A stretch of 64,000 nucleotides of DNA from a virus (IMGVR_UViG_3300044695_004134:1-64000), one strand, 5' to 3'; counted from the stretch's first letter, positions 54,387-61,766 are shown. A program made the numbers and translations. Notes: generated by a model from the letters alone, not told the origin.

Positions 54387-56320
54387 ACTACTACGATGCC
54401 GCCAGAATAAGAAAAAAAGGCTTCGCAAATTTAATGACCGATAGACTGACCTCTGGTCAGGGTATTGTCTCATCTCTCCGTGGAACTATGTCAGATAGGT
54501 CAATGGCCAAATCCATGGCCATGAAAGAGAGATTCGATCCAATGAATATCGCCAAGTTCCTCACTGGCGGTAGTAATCTAGCACCTGCAATCGTTGGTCG
54601 CCTAATGGGTAGAAGTAAACAAGACATTCGATACTTCACCGGCAAGAAACAATATGAAACTGGAAGTCATCGCCCAAACTACTATGAGAAGTTCAATTCA
54701 GGTATGGGTGGTGGTCGATCTGGAAAGGCCACCGAAATATTAGAAAAAATTGTGTCCTTTATGCAAGATTCCAGGGAAAAGGACTTAGAGGAACAAGATA
54801 CATTCGATTCATATAATGAAATGAATGAATACATGAAAGAAGATAATCACAAAGAAGTGATGAATGTATTCAGGGATGCAATAAAAAAACAACGTAAAGC
54901 CATGAAAGACATGGCTAAAGAAGCCAAGAAACGACAGGCACAAGAGGGCACTGGAGTTCCAACGGCACCGGCACCAAGACCGGCTCCTGCACCTGCTCCA
55001 GCACCTGCTCCAGCACCAGCGCCTGCTCCAGCACCTGCTCCAGCACCAAGACCGGCTCCTGCACCCGCCAAAGATGCGGCCGATAAAGCAGCCAAAGATG
55101 CTACCGAAAAGGCAGCCAAAGATAGGTTAGCTAAAGATGCGGCCGATAAAGCAGCCAAAGATGCTACCGAAAAGGCAGCCAAAGATAGGTTAGCTAAAGA
55201 TGCGGCCGATAAAGCGGCCAAAGAAGCTGCCGATAAAGCGGCCAAAGATAGGTTAGCTAAAGATGCGGCCGATAAAGCGGCCAAAGAAGCTGCCGATAAA
55301 GCGGCCAAAGATAGGTTAGCTAAAGATGCGGCCGATAAAGCGGCCAAAGAAAGGTTAGCCAAAGAAGCTGCTGATGCTAAAAGAATTAAAGATGCGGCTG
55401 ATGCTAAAAAGGCCGCAGACACGGCAAAAAAACAAGAAGCTGCACCAGCAGCACCCACAGCTACTCCAGCGCCACCGGTTGTCACACCAAAGCCCCCTAT
55501 TGTTAAGCCTGCAATAACTGAAGCCGCTAAAACTGCGGCTAAAGCGGCCGCTATTATTGGTGCCGGTGGATTATTGATGCCTGGAGCAGAAGCAGCCACA
55601 GCAATTGATAAAGCATCTAGACAAGTTGGTGTTGATAAAGCAATCATGTATGCAATTGCAAAGCAAGAAAGTGCTTTTAATCCTGATGCGGCCGCCAAAA
55701 CGAGCAGCGCCAAAGGACTTTATCAGTTTATTAAGGGCACTTGGTCCGATATGGTCAAAAGATATGGAGGCAAATATCCAATACTAAAAGAACGTGGACC
55801 TGAAGATGCGGAAGCAAACGCTATAGCAGGTGCATTGTACATTAAAGAAAATTCTGATTTTTTAAAAAAAGCAAAAATACCAATAAATGCTACAACAATA
55901 TATTCAGCCCATTTTTTGGGTCCGGGTGGAGCAAGAACTCTTTTTTCTGCAAGTCCTGATACAGATGCAACAAAATTGATGCCTATAGCGGCCGCAGCGA
56001 ACGAATTTATCTTTTATAAAACAGAAGGTAGAAAAATTCTGAAGGATCAACCAAAAACTGTCTCACAAGTTATTGAAACACTTTTTCAGAAAGTTGGCCA
56101 ATATCAAGAGAAGTATTCACAGGTCTTAAATGCATCCAATATTGGAGCACAATTGGCCGAAACCTCTCAACAAAATGCAGACATGAAAAAGGGTGCTGCC
56201 AACCAATCGGGTGCTACAACATCACCAATTATTATACAAAACAACACTACAAATAAACAAAAAACTATACAACCACCTTCAGCACCATTGGGTGAATTAA
56301 ATCCGAGAATAGGAAACTAA
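54383..56320 (+). CDS. Tape-measure-like tail protein with lytic transglycosylase domain
   Basis: A 645-residue protein. N-terminal domain (about 1-175) shared with the next gene. A flexible linker follows: Pro/Ala-rich about 193-229, then 21-residue Ala/Lys/Asp-rich repeats about 229-320. The C-terminal SLT lytic transglycosylase domain (about 405-530) has the catalytic Glu429 in AIAKQESAFNP and the GLYQFIKGTW motif. It probably combines tail-length or hub function with peptidoglycan cleavage at entry, replacing the lysozyme that is missing from the gp5-like hub protein. The ATG overlaps the frameshift ORF stop. Confidence 0.75.
   Translation: MNYYDAARIRKKGFANLMTDRLTSGQGIVSSLRGTMSDRSMAKSMAMKERFDPMNIAKFLTGGSNLAPAIVGRLMGRSKQDIRYFTGKKQYETGSHRPNYYEKFNSGMGGGRSGKATEILEKIVSFMQDSREKDLEEQDTFDSYNEMNEYMKEDNHKEVMNVFRDAIKKQRKAMKDMAKEAKKRQAQEGTGVPTAPAPRPAPAPAPAPAPAPAPAPAPAPAPRPAPAPAKDAADKAAKDATEKAAKDRLAKDAADKAAKDATEKAAKDRLAKDAADKAAKEAADKAAKDRLAKDAADKAAKEAADKAAKDRLAKDAADKAAKERLAKEAADAKRIKDAADAKKAADTAKKQEAAPAAPTATPAPPVVTPKPPIVKPAITEAAKTAAKAAAIIGAGGLLMPGAEAATAIDKASRQVGVDKAIMYAIAKQESAFNPDAAAKTSSAKGLYQFIKGTWSDMVKRYGGKYPILKERGPEDAEANAIAGALYIKENSDFLKKAKIPINATTIYSAHFLGPGGARTLFSASPDTDATKLMPIAAAANEFIFYKTEGRKILKDQPKTVSQVIETLFQKVGQYQEKYSQVLNASNIGAQLAETSQQNADMKKGAANQSGATTSPIIIQNNTTNKQKTIQPPSAPLGELNPRIGN
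55073..55345 (+). repeat. 63-bp tandem repeats encoding the Ala/Lys/Asp linker
   Basis: Units of 63 bases (21 residues) start at 55073, 55136, 55199 and 55262 with a partial copy at 55325. They are nearly identical, with silent or conservative changes (Thr versus Ala). Such repeats usually vary in copy number. Confidence 0.85.
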
Positions 56321-56321
56321 A

Positions 56322-57794
56322 ATGGATTACAGAGTAGCAAGCAACATTAGAAGTAAATCTCTTTCATCTATGATGACTGATAATATAACATCAGGTAAAG
56401 GCATTGGCTCCTCACTCTCTGGTGCAATATCATCAAAGTTCAAGGCAAGCGCAACTGGTATCAAAGAGAAATTTGATCCAATGAATATTGCAAAGTTTAT
56501 GACAGGTGGTAGTAGACTTGCACCTGCAATTCTCGGTAGACTTACAGGACGTAAACAGTCTGATATTAATTACTTTGCTGGTGATAAGAACAAGAGGTCT
56601 GGTTATACACAAATGCCATCATCAATGTCTACACCGGGTGGAGGGCTAGGCGGTTCTGCTGTTGAAGTATTGAACAGAATGTTAGCCTTTATGCAGAGTT
56701 CCCGTGAAGATGATATGAAAAGAAAAGATACCGCCAAACAATTTACCGAAGAACAAAAAGTTGAAGAACAACGCAGACACAATGAGTTCTTAAAAGTATT
56801 AAAAGAATATACTTCTTTGGGTAGTACAACAACATTGGTTAGCAAAAAAGAAGAAGAAGATGGTGGAGGTTTATTTGATTTATTTAAAAATTCAAAAAAA
56901 CTATTGTCTCTTGCGAGACTTTTAGTGCCGTTTTTAATTAATCCAATTACTCTTACTGTAGGTGCAGTTTTAGCCGCAGCATACGGATTACAAAAAGTAG
57001 CAGACTTTATTCCAAATGCTAGAATACTTACACCATTACAGGCTCAGGCAGCATTGGGTGGTTCTCAGCGTGACATTGATAAAGAAGGTGGATATGATTT
57101 TCTTGTTAAAAGAATAACAGAAGGTCCAGAAGAGGCACAAAAAGCATTAGATGATTTTGCAGAAGGTAAATTATCATACAAAGAATTACAAAACCTTGGC
57201 GGAGAAAGTAAACTTAAAGAAATTGCCTCACAAAAAGGTCTTAAAGTTCCACCACGAACAGAAACACAGTTACCTCCTGTTCCACCTAGACCCGACACAA
57301 CAGGAGGAAAAAATCAAGGCAGAGCTAGAAATTGGGATAGAGAGTTCGGTAAAACTCATAATCCAGATGGTACACCAAAAGTCACAACAACGGCTAAGCC
57401 TTTACTCTCTGGTGTAGAAGAATCTACCGCCGAAGCCGGCCGGGGCACTGCTGCTTTAGATGATTACAGAGCAAGGCAATTAGAACAGGAAACTGGAGGC
57501 AAAGCGGCTTTTGGTGTGAAACCTATGGGTATAAAGAGTATACCAATACCTGAAACTGTAACACCGGTTCCAGCAGCACCTGTTTCAAATAGAATGAATG
57601 AAGCGGTAGATGAAAATCAAAATTTGAATTTGCAAAGTTACGATTCTGGTTCATCTGGCTCTGCTGCACCAATTATTTCATCATCATCAAGTTCTGTTGA
57701 TTTGCCTGACAGGCCTATTCCTGCTACCGCAACAGTAAGAGATACGACACCGATACTTGCACATGTGATGCAGGGTTATATGTCGCCAGTATAA
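56322..57794 (+). CDS. Tape-measure-like tail protein, paralogue of the preceding gene
   Basis: A 490-residue protein whose N-terminal 170 residues parallel those of the preceding gene (SSLSGAISS and KEKFDPMNIAKFMTGGSRLA, with RLTGRKQSDINYFAG). A hydrophobic segment around residues 193-225 (LARLLVPFLINPITLTVGAV) could be membrane-active or a tape-measure-type hydrophobic helix. The C-terminus is rich in Pro, Ser and Thr. No SLT domain is present. The pair suggests duplication followed by specialisation: one protein with an enzyme, one with a hydrophobic segment. It ends two bases before a terminator. Confidence 0.65.
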   Translation: MDYRVASNIRSKSLSSMMTDNITSGKGIGSSLSGAISSKFKASATGIKEKFDPMNIAKFMTGGSRLAPAILGRLTGRKQSDINYFAGDKNKRSGYTQMPSSMSTPGGGLGGSAVEVLNRMLAFMQSSREDDMKRKDTAKQFTEEQKVEEQRRHNEFLKVLKEYTSLGSTTTLVSKKEEEDGGGLFDLFKNSKKLLSLARLLVPFLINPITLTVGAVLAAAYGLQKVADFIPNARILTPLQAQAALGGSQRDIDKEGGYDFLVKRITEGPEEAQKALDDFAEGKLSYKELQNLGGESKLKEIASQKGLKVPPRTETQLPPVPPRPDTTGGKNQGRARNWDREFGKTHNPDGTPKVTTTAKPLLSGVEESTAEAGRGTAALDDYRARQLEQETGGKAAFGVKPMGIKSIPIPETVTPVPAAPVSNRMNEAVDENQNLNLQSYDSGSSGSAAPIISSSSSSVDLPDRPIPATATVRDTTPILAHVMQGYMSPV

Positions 57795-57816
57795 AAAAAG
57801 CCCGCACACGGCGGGC
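57793..57816 (-). terminator. Rho-independent terminator after gp32 (minus strand)
   Basis: On the minus strand a GC-rich 6-bp stem (GCCCGC/GCGGGC, loop of five) is followed by seven T. It ends gp32 transcription and sits in the convergent gap, overlapping the stop of the plus-strand tail gene. Confidence 0.85.
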
Positions 57817-57820
57817 TTCA

Positions 57821-57842
57821 AACCTATCGAATTGGATAGGTT
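57821..57842. terminator. Hairpin between convergent genes
   Basis: Stem of 8 bp (AACCTATC/GATAGGTT), loop of six, overlapping the gp32 stop codon. On the plus strand it may contribute to termination of the tail-gene transcript; the T-run is short, so this is weak. Confidence 0.4.
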
Positions 57843-58717
57843 TATTCTTCGGCTAGCTTAGAGAAATAAGCCAAATCATCATCATCTTCGGCAATACCGG
57901 CATCCGCCATCACTGGCTTACGTGGCATTGCTTTAGCTTGTTCAACTGTAGTCTTAGCAACTACTGGTGAACCATCAAGGCCGAGAACCTTGTCTAGACG
58001 AGCCTTCAACTCATCATAAGACTTAAAGTTTTCTGGCAACAGAAACTCTTTGAGTGAGTATTCTTTCTTCCAGATAGCTTCTAGCTTTGCATCGTCATTC
58101 AACAATGCAGATGGTGACTCAAATTCAGACTTATCATAGTTCTGATAACCCTCAACTTTACGAATCTTGAGTTTGAAGTTTGCACCTTCCCACATATCAA
58201 ATGGGTTGAGTGGCTTCTCATCTTCGAAAGCAGGATTCATTGCTTCGTTAATCTTATCAAAGATTTTCTTACCAAACTTATAAAGAAACACTTTACCTTG
58301 ATTCTGAGGATTCTTAGAATCTTCAACAACGTAGATGTTTGCAATGTAAGACAGACGGCGCTTTTGTTTACGTGCAACTTCCTTGTTTGCTTCGATGCCA
58401 GAGTTCCACAACTGAGAGTTGTATTCAGAAACTGGATCTTTTTGATTCAAGGTTGTAAGAGAGTTTTCAATGTACCAGCCACCAGGACCCTGGAAACCGT
58501 GATTGAATACTTTTACCCACGGGAGTGCATCATCACCATCAACCGATGGCTGAGGCAAGAAACGAATAACTGCATAACCATTGCCGACTTTATCGACTTC
58601 TGGTTTCCAGAAATTGTCATCTTTGGTGGGAGTTTCGGCTGAATTGAGTTTTTCAATAGCCTTGGCGAGTTTGTCTAGGTTACTAGAACTGCTCTTGAGA
58701 TTTGCGAATGAAGACAT
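57842..58717 (-). CDS. 32: Single-stranded DNA-binding protein gp32
   Basis: A 291-residue protein (T4 gp32 is 301). The N-terminal domain, an OB-fold core (about residues 35-215) and an acidic C-terminal tail (DDDDLAYFSK near the end) are in T4 order. KQKRRLSYIANIYVV near residue 117 and GKVFLYKFGKKIFDKI near 141 are diagnostic. No Cys occurs anywhere, so the zinc ligands of T4 gp32 (one His and three Cys) are absent. It coats replicating DNA. A GGAAAA-type ribosome site precedes the ATG. Confidence 0.93.
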   Translation of the reverse strand: MSSFANLKSSSSNLDKLAKAIEKLNSAETPTKDDNFWKPEVDKVGNGYAVIRFLPQPSVDGDDALPWVKVFNHGFQGPGGWYIENSLTTLNQKDPVSEYNSQLWNSGIEANKEVARKQKRRLSYIANIYVVEDSKNPQNQGKVFLYKFGKKIFDKINEAMNPAFEDEKPLNPFDMWEGANFKLKIRKVEGYQNYDKSEFESPSALLNDDAKLEAIWKKEYSLKEFLLPENFKSYDELKARLDKVLGLDGSPVVAKTTVEQAKAMPRKPVMADAGIAEDDDDLAYFSKLAEE

Positions 58718-58798
58718 ATTATTTTCCTTGTATAACGTTGTATTAAATGTATGTTGTTTTATCCACAGAATTCATAATGTATGAAGTATATAGGTAAA

Positions 58799-59281
58799 TC
58801 AAACGTACATCTTGAGAATTGCGATGGTAGATTTGGCATCTCTGTGATGAATACCAATACCACCGGCTTTGTTCCAATCATCGATAACAGATTTAGTGTC
58901 ATCAATGATTATGGAATTTGGTGTAGCATACTTGTACTTGTGTCTTTTACCCGGCACAAAGTTTTGTGTATATGCAATATTGTGTGTGTCTAACCACGTA
59001 GCTTTCTGTGGTGCAATCATAGCATGAAATTCTTCACGTGCAGTTGAGGACAGAATCTCTTTTGGAGTACCTAGCGTGTCCAAAAAGTTGAGCAATTCAC
59101 GTGCATCATCCATGAGATCCAATTTGGCGAAACAGTCTTCATGAATGAAGGTTTCAAAAAGACCATAGAATTCTTTTCGGTCACGTGTGTCCTCTGGATA
59201 TAGTTTGAATCGTGCTTTGTATGCTTTGTTGAAGTCGGCAATTACGCCATCCATATCAACATAAATTTTATCGATTGTCAT
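58799..59281 (-). CDS. HAD-type 5'-nucleotidase-like phosphatase
   Basis: A 160-residue protein with the HAD motif DMDGV at residues 9-13 (nucleophile Asp9, acid Asp11), a Ser-Ser-Thr-Ala motif (LSSTAREEF near residue 77) and the acidic IIIDDTKSVIDDW (about 123-135). This matches small 5'(3')-deoxyribonucleotidases of tailed phages. It probably dephosphorylates nucleotides in the infected cell. The start overlaps the gp59 stop as ATGA. Confidence 0.75.
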   Translation of the reverse strand: MTIDKIYVDMDGVIADFNKAYKARFKLYPEDTRDRKEFYGLFETFIHEDCFAKLDLMDDARELLNFLDTLGTPKEILSSTAREEFHAMIAPQKATWLDTHNIAYTQNFVPGKRHKYKYATPNSIIIDDTKSVIDDWNKAGGIGIHHRDAKSTIAILKMYV

Positions 59282-59889
59282 ACTGTTTTCATGATATTTA
59301 AGTTTTTCTTTAAGACTGTGAGCATCTTGGGTTTGTCAAAGTTTAGAAATGGTTTGTACTTCTCACAACTCTTTACGAATTCTGGAAAGATAATGTCATC
59401 TTCAATTTTTTTCACCCACATCGGCAAAAAGTTTAACAACTCATTTAAGATAATTAAAGTCTCTTTAGTGGTGTTTCCTTGCATATAAAGATTATACAAC
59501 AAGGGGTACTGCCCGTCAACCACTTTCAGTAATTCTTCCGGATTGTTTACCGAATCAAATAGTCTGTGGAGGTCCTGTTCAAACACATAGGAAAGGGACT
59601 GTTGAGTTTTTTGCCACACCTTGTACTCAGATTCGGCATCCTCAGACAGGAGATCACCCACCCATATCTTCGGATTCACTAGCATATTGGAGACAAAGAA
59701 ACCAAAGAGTTCATCCCGCTTGTATTTTCTGGATAGTTTGTAAAATTGAAACTTATCCTTACGGAGCATGAATTGTTCTTTGGTTACATTTGTCTTACCA
59801 GAATACTTCACATAATCATATTTTGAAGTGAAATGCAGTTTCAATGCATGAAACATTGCATACGCTTCAAACCCACCGGCTTCATTCAT
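59278..59889 (-). CDS. 59: Helicase loader gp59
   Basis: A 203-residue protein (T4 gp59 is 217). The N-terminal pattern ALKLHFTSKYDYVKYSGKTN (about residues 15-34) and KFQFYKLSRKYKRDELFGFF (about 46-65) match the gp59 family. It loads the gp41 helicase onto gp32-covered DNA. It is tightly coupled to the gp33 gene upstream and the nucleotidase downstream. Confidence 0.9.
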   Translation of the reverse strand: MNEAGGFEAYAMFHALKLHFTSKYDYVKYSGKTNVTKEQFMLRKDKFQFYKLSRKYKRDELFGFFVSNMLVNPKIWVGDLLSEDAESEYKVWQKTQQSLSYVFEQDLHRLFDSVNNPEELLKVVDGQYPLLYNLYMQGNTTKETLIILNELLNFLPMWVKKIEDDIIFPEFVKSCEKYKPFLNFDKPKMLTVLKKNLNIMKTV

Positions 59890-60107
59890 ATGAACAACTT
59901 ATTCACTTTCTTAATCATATTTGCGGCTTGTGCTTCATCAGAAATTTTAGATTTCAGCGGTGTAGTAAGGAGTGTTGCCGCAATCTCTACTTCAAATCCG
60001 GTCTCCTGGCAATGAAGAAGTACCGCATCCATATAGCCAATTCTCTTAACCTTTACGATTTCTTCGATGATGGCCGAGAAATTACGTTGCTCCTCTTTCG
60101 TTGGCAT
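59886..60107 (-). CDS. 33: Late transcription co-activator gp33
   Basis: A 73-residue protein (T4 gp33 is 112). The sequence PTKEEQRNFSAIIEEIV at the start and AATLLTTPLKSKISDEA (about residues 42-58) are family signatures in T4-like marine phages. It links the sliding clamp to RNA polymerase at TATAAATA late promoters like those in this window. It overlaps gp59 as ATGA. Confidence 0.88.
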   Translation of the reverse strand: MPTKEEQRNFSAIIEEIVKVKRIGYMDAVLLHCQETGFEVEIAATLLTTPLKSKISDEAQAANMIKKVNKLFI

Positions 60108-60322
60108 TATTTTTTACCCATCGAATATGCAATGCAAACCGCATTTGTGTTTGTTTCATACGCACACTTCACCGAGATCGGATCAATTCCTTTTTGAATA
60201 GCCGATTCAATGTTCTTTGCCATGTTGTTTCGATCATTGATATTGTAAATTGTAAAAGCGGCAATAGAAGAACATATCGCTACTGTGATACAAATGATTA
60301 CTGTGATAACTTCTTTATTCAT
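60107..60322 (-). CDS. Small membrane protein, possible holin
   Basis: A 71-residue protein when started at the ATG at 60322, which has AAGGAG nine bases upstream and lies right after the stop of the hydrolase gene; a longer reading frame would overlap it. It has one N-terminal transmembrane segment (VITVIICITVAICSSIAAF, about residues 5-23), then a short soluble tail with two Cys. The pairing with a cell-wall hydrolase suggests a holin or accessory lysis role. It could instead be an unrelated membrane protein. Confidence 0.5.
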   Translation of the reverse strand: MNKEVITVIICITVAICSSIAAFTIYNINDRNNMAKNIESAIQKGIDPISVKCAYETNTNAVCIAYSMGKK

Positions 60323-60323
60323 C

Positions 60324-60878
60324 TTAGATGACTCCTTTGTTTCTGTCAATTTTGTCTTTGTTGCTTCTGTAAAAGATGTGTCTTCCAATTTGCTCTATCC
60401 TTTTTAAATTCCATTGAGGATTCACGTAGTCTGCATGGTAATATGTTGCACCATTTGTAACGTCTTCATAACGCTCAAAATTCACAACCATATTGACAGC
60501 TAACTGTTGAATCTCATTATACAATGAAGTGCTTCTAATTGTCAAGCGATTATTGGTATGTTTTCTTTCACAATACCAAGAGAACTGACAAACACTACCG
60601 GTTTTTTGATAAACTACTCCGCAAATGTCATCAGCATAGTTGCCAGACATGACTCTATTGAAGGTGACAAAAGCAACAGCTTTCTTACCTTTGAGAGGTT
60701 CATTTGCGGCTTCAAAATAGATATTATCAGCTAGGCAAGTTATTTGTTTCTGTGTCTCCTTATCTAAGGAATGGAAACTTGCCTTGAATGGTAAATTATA
60801 TAAATTTATATTTACCATCGACAGTGATATAATGACTGCGGAAAATATCATGCTTAAAAGTATTGGTTTACTTTTCAT
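60324..60878 (-). CDS. SleB-type cell wall hydrolase (endolysin candidate)
   Basis: A 184-residue protein with an N-terminal membrane anchor or signal (residues 5-27). The hydrolase_2 (SleB-type) domain includes LADNIYFEAANEPLKGKKAV (about residues 49-68; Glu56 is the likely catalytic residue) and SVCQFSWYCE (about 95-104). Proteins of this type lyse the peptidoglycan at the end of infection. The anchor suggests export without a holin, possibly a SAR-type endolysin. It is followed by a small membrane protein. Confidence 0.8.
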   Translation of the reverse strand: MKSKPILLSMIFSAVIISLSMVNINLYNLPFKASFHSLDKETQKQITCLADNIYFEAANEPLKGKKAVAFVTFNRVMSGNYADDICGVVYQKTGSVCQFSWYCERKHTNNRLTIRSTSLYNEIQQLAVNMVVNFERYEDVTNGATYYHADYVNPQWNLKRIEQIGRHIFYRSNKDKIDRNKGVI

Positions 60879-60889
60879 GTTTTTTCCTT

Positions 60890-60897
60890 TATAAATA
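60890..60897 (+). promoter_or_regulatory. T4-type late promoter (TATAAATA), plus strand
   Basis: Exact TATAAATA 57 bases before the chosen ATG of the GIY-YIG gene, divergent from the cell-wall hydrolase start. Confidence 0.65.
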
Positions 60898-60954
60898 GGT
60901 GTGGATCACGAGATTGCAGTCTCTATCCACTCTAACATGAAAGACCATGCCAGC

Positions 60955-61419
60955 ATGAAAATTAACACATCTTTTTATGTTTACGCATATCTCCGAGACA
61001 ACGGAACTCCATATTACATAGGTAAAGGTTCTGGAAAAAGGATATACAGTAAACACAACATAAAATTACCAAAAGACGTATCTAAAATAATATTCGTAGA
61101 GAAGAATTTGACAGAAATTGGAGCTTTTGCCATCGAACGTAGTTTAATACGTTGGTATGGAAGAAAGGATAACAATACTGGCATATTAAGAAATCTAACG
61201 AACGGCGGAGAAGGTGGTTCAGGTGCAATACGAACTTCGGAACACCGAAAACTTATTAGTAATGCTATGCTTGGAAATTCCAGAGCAAAGGGTCATAAAA
61301 GACCAGGAACGAAACCTGAACTAAACAAACATAAAATTTATATGAGTTGTTTACATTGCAATAAACAATTTAACATTGGTAATTTTACCAAACATATAAA
61401 TTCACTAAAAGCCGGATGA
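60955..61419 (+). CDS. GIY-YIG homing endonuclease with a Zn-finger-like end
   Basis: A 154-residue endonuclease from the ATG at 60955 (a GTG at 60901 is possible but has no ribosome site and would add 18 residues). The GIY-YIG motif is VYAYLRDNGTPYYIGKG (about residues 7-23), followed by ERSLIRWYGRKD (about 61-72). The C-terminus has a CLHCNKQF segment (about 133-140) with a later His, resembling a zinc-finger end. It is closely related to the 43-kb gene. It is the only plus-strand gene in this region and its end abuts the tmRNA gene. Confidence 0.85.
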   Translation: MKINTSFYVYAYLRDNGTPYYIGKGSGKRIYSKHNIKLPKDVSKIIFVEKNLTEIGAFAIERSLIRWYGRKDNNTGILRNLTNGGEGGSGAIRTSEHRKLISNAMLGNSRAKGHKRPGTKPELNKHKIYMSCLHCNKQFNIGNFTKHINSLKAG

Positions 61420-61441
61420 TTGGATAATAAGGACATCCGGC
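61407..61441 (-). terminator. Terminator of the tmRNA gene
   Basis: A hairpin with an 8-bp GC-rich stem (GCCGGATG/CATCCGGC) and a 15-base loop, followed by TTTT on the minus strand. It overlaps the end of the GIY-YIG ORF (stop at 61417-61419). Confidence 0.7.
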
Positions 61442-61458
61442 AAAACCTCAGCTTAGCC

Positions 61459-61491
61459 TCAAGCGGCTAGGCGATATTCACTGTCGTTTGC
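61459..61491 (-). other. tmRNA tag reading frame (tag ANDSEYRLAA)
   Basis: Resume codon GCA (61491-61489), then AAC GAC AGT GAA TAT CGC CTA GCC GCT and stop TGA (61461-61459). The encoded tag ends LAA, the classic ClpXP degron, and seven of its ten residues equal the E. coli tag ANDENYALAA. The bases upstream of the resume codon are GTAACT. Confidence 0.85.
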
Positions 61492-61649
61492 AGTTACTTT
61501 GATTTAGTTTTTACACCTACTCTGGTGAGTTGTCCACTTCTGTACTTGTTGCCCTGTCGAATAGCTGAGTACACCCCCATCAAAAGCACTTCCCGATTTA
61601 CATTCCCCCGAATACATCATTTCTGGTTCGGCTAATACGCAAATGCTTT

Positions 61650-61720
61650 TGGTGGAGGTGGGGGGATTTGCACCCCCGTCCAGAACACTTTTCTAGTTGC
61701 TTCATACAACCATAGCCCCT
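61650..61720 (-). other. tmRNA acceptor piece (3' tRNA-like part)
   Basis: About 70 bases starting GGGGCTATGG and ending in CCA. The final 34 bases make a T-stem (GGGGG/CCCCC) with loop TGCAAAT, the 3' strand of the acceptor stem, the discriminator A and CCA. The upstream part has TTGTATGAAGCAAC, which could pair with GTACA of the coding piece (5 bp, one G-U) as in tmRNA helix 2; this last pairing is tentative. Confidence 0.75.
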
Positions 61721-61749
61721 ATTATAGAGGTTTTTTATTTAGGTGTCAA
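61721..61749 (-). promoter_or_regulatory. Consensus sigma70 promoter of the tmRNA gene
   Basis: On the minus strand, TTGACA (61749-61744), a 17-base spacer and TATAAT (61726-61721): a perfect bacterial housekeeping promoter. Transcription should start about six bases later, at the beginning of the acceptor piece. It differs from the phage late promoters elsewhere in the window. Confidence 0.88.
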
Positions 61750-61766
61750 GCGTTTTTGTGGTAAAT

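Larger units (their letters stand above)
61442..61720 (-). ncRNA. ssrA: Transfer-messenger RNA (tmRNA), circularly permuted two-piece type
   Basis: On the minus strand the acceptor piece comes first and the coding piece after it, so the gene is permuted. Acceptor piece (about 61720 to 61650) ends in a T-arm (GGGGG, 7-base loop, CCCCC), then CACCTCC-A-CCA. The coding piece starts at 61578 with GGGGGTG, which pairs with CACCTCC in a 7-bp acceptor stem (one G-U). Next come a tmRNA-like TATTCGACAGGG, the tag reading frame ANDSEYRLAA, and a hairpin (TAGCC/GGCTA) with the stop codon TGA in its loop. The intervening segment is closed by a 10-bp helix between 61641-61650 and 61582-61591 next to the acceptor stem. 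It would rescue stalled ribosomes and tag their products. Confidence 0.88.

Noticed and set aside
54847-55713. Minus-strand ORF of 288 codons in the tape-measure-like gene
   Set aside because: It is the antisense of the Ala/Lys repeat and Pro/Ala linker; composition is almost all Ala/Ser/Leu and there is no promoter or ribosome site.
58298-58642. Plus-strand ORF opposite gp32
   Set aside because: It lies entirely within gp32 on the other strand, with no ribosome site and no recognisable family.
60901-60954. GTG-started N-terminal extension of the GIY-YIG gene
   Set aside because: The GTG is three bases after TATAAATA with no ribosome site, and the conserved domain starts after the ATG at 60955. 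It remains possible but less likely.
61650-61720. A tRNA gene on the minus strand with CCA end
   Set aside because: There is no anticodon arm. The 5' acceptor strand lies downstream in permuted order and is followed by a tag frame, so it is part of a tmRNA.
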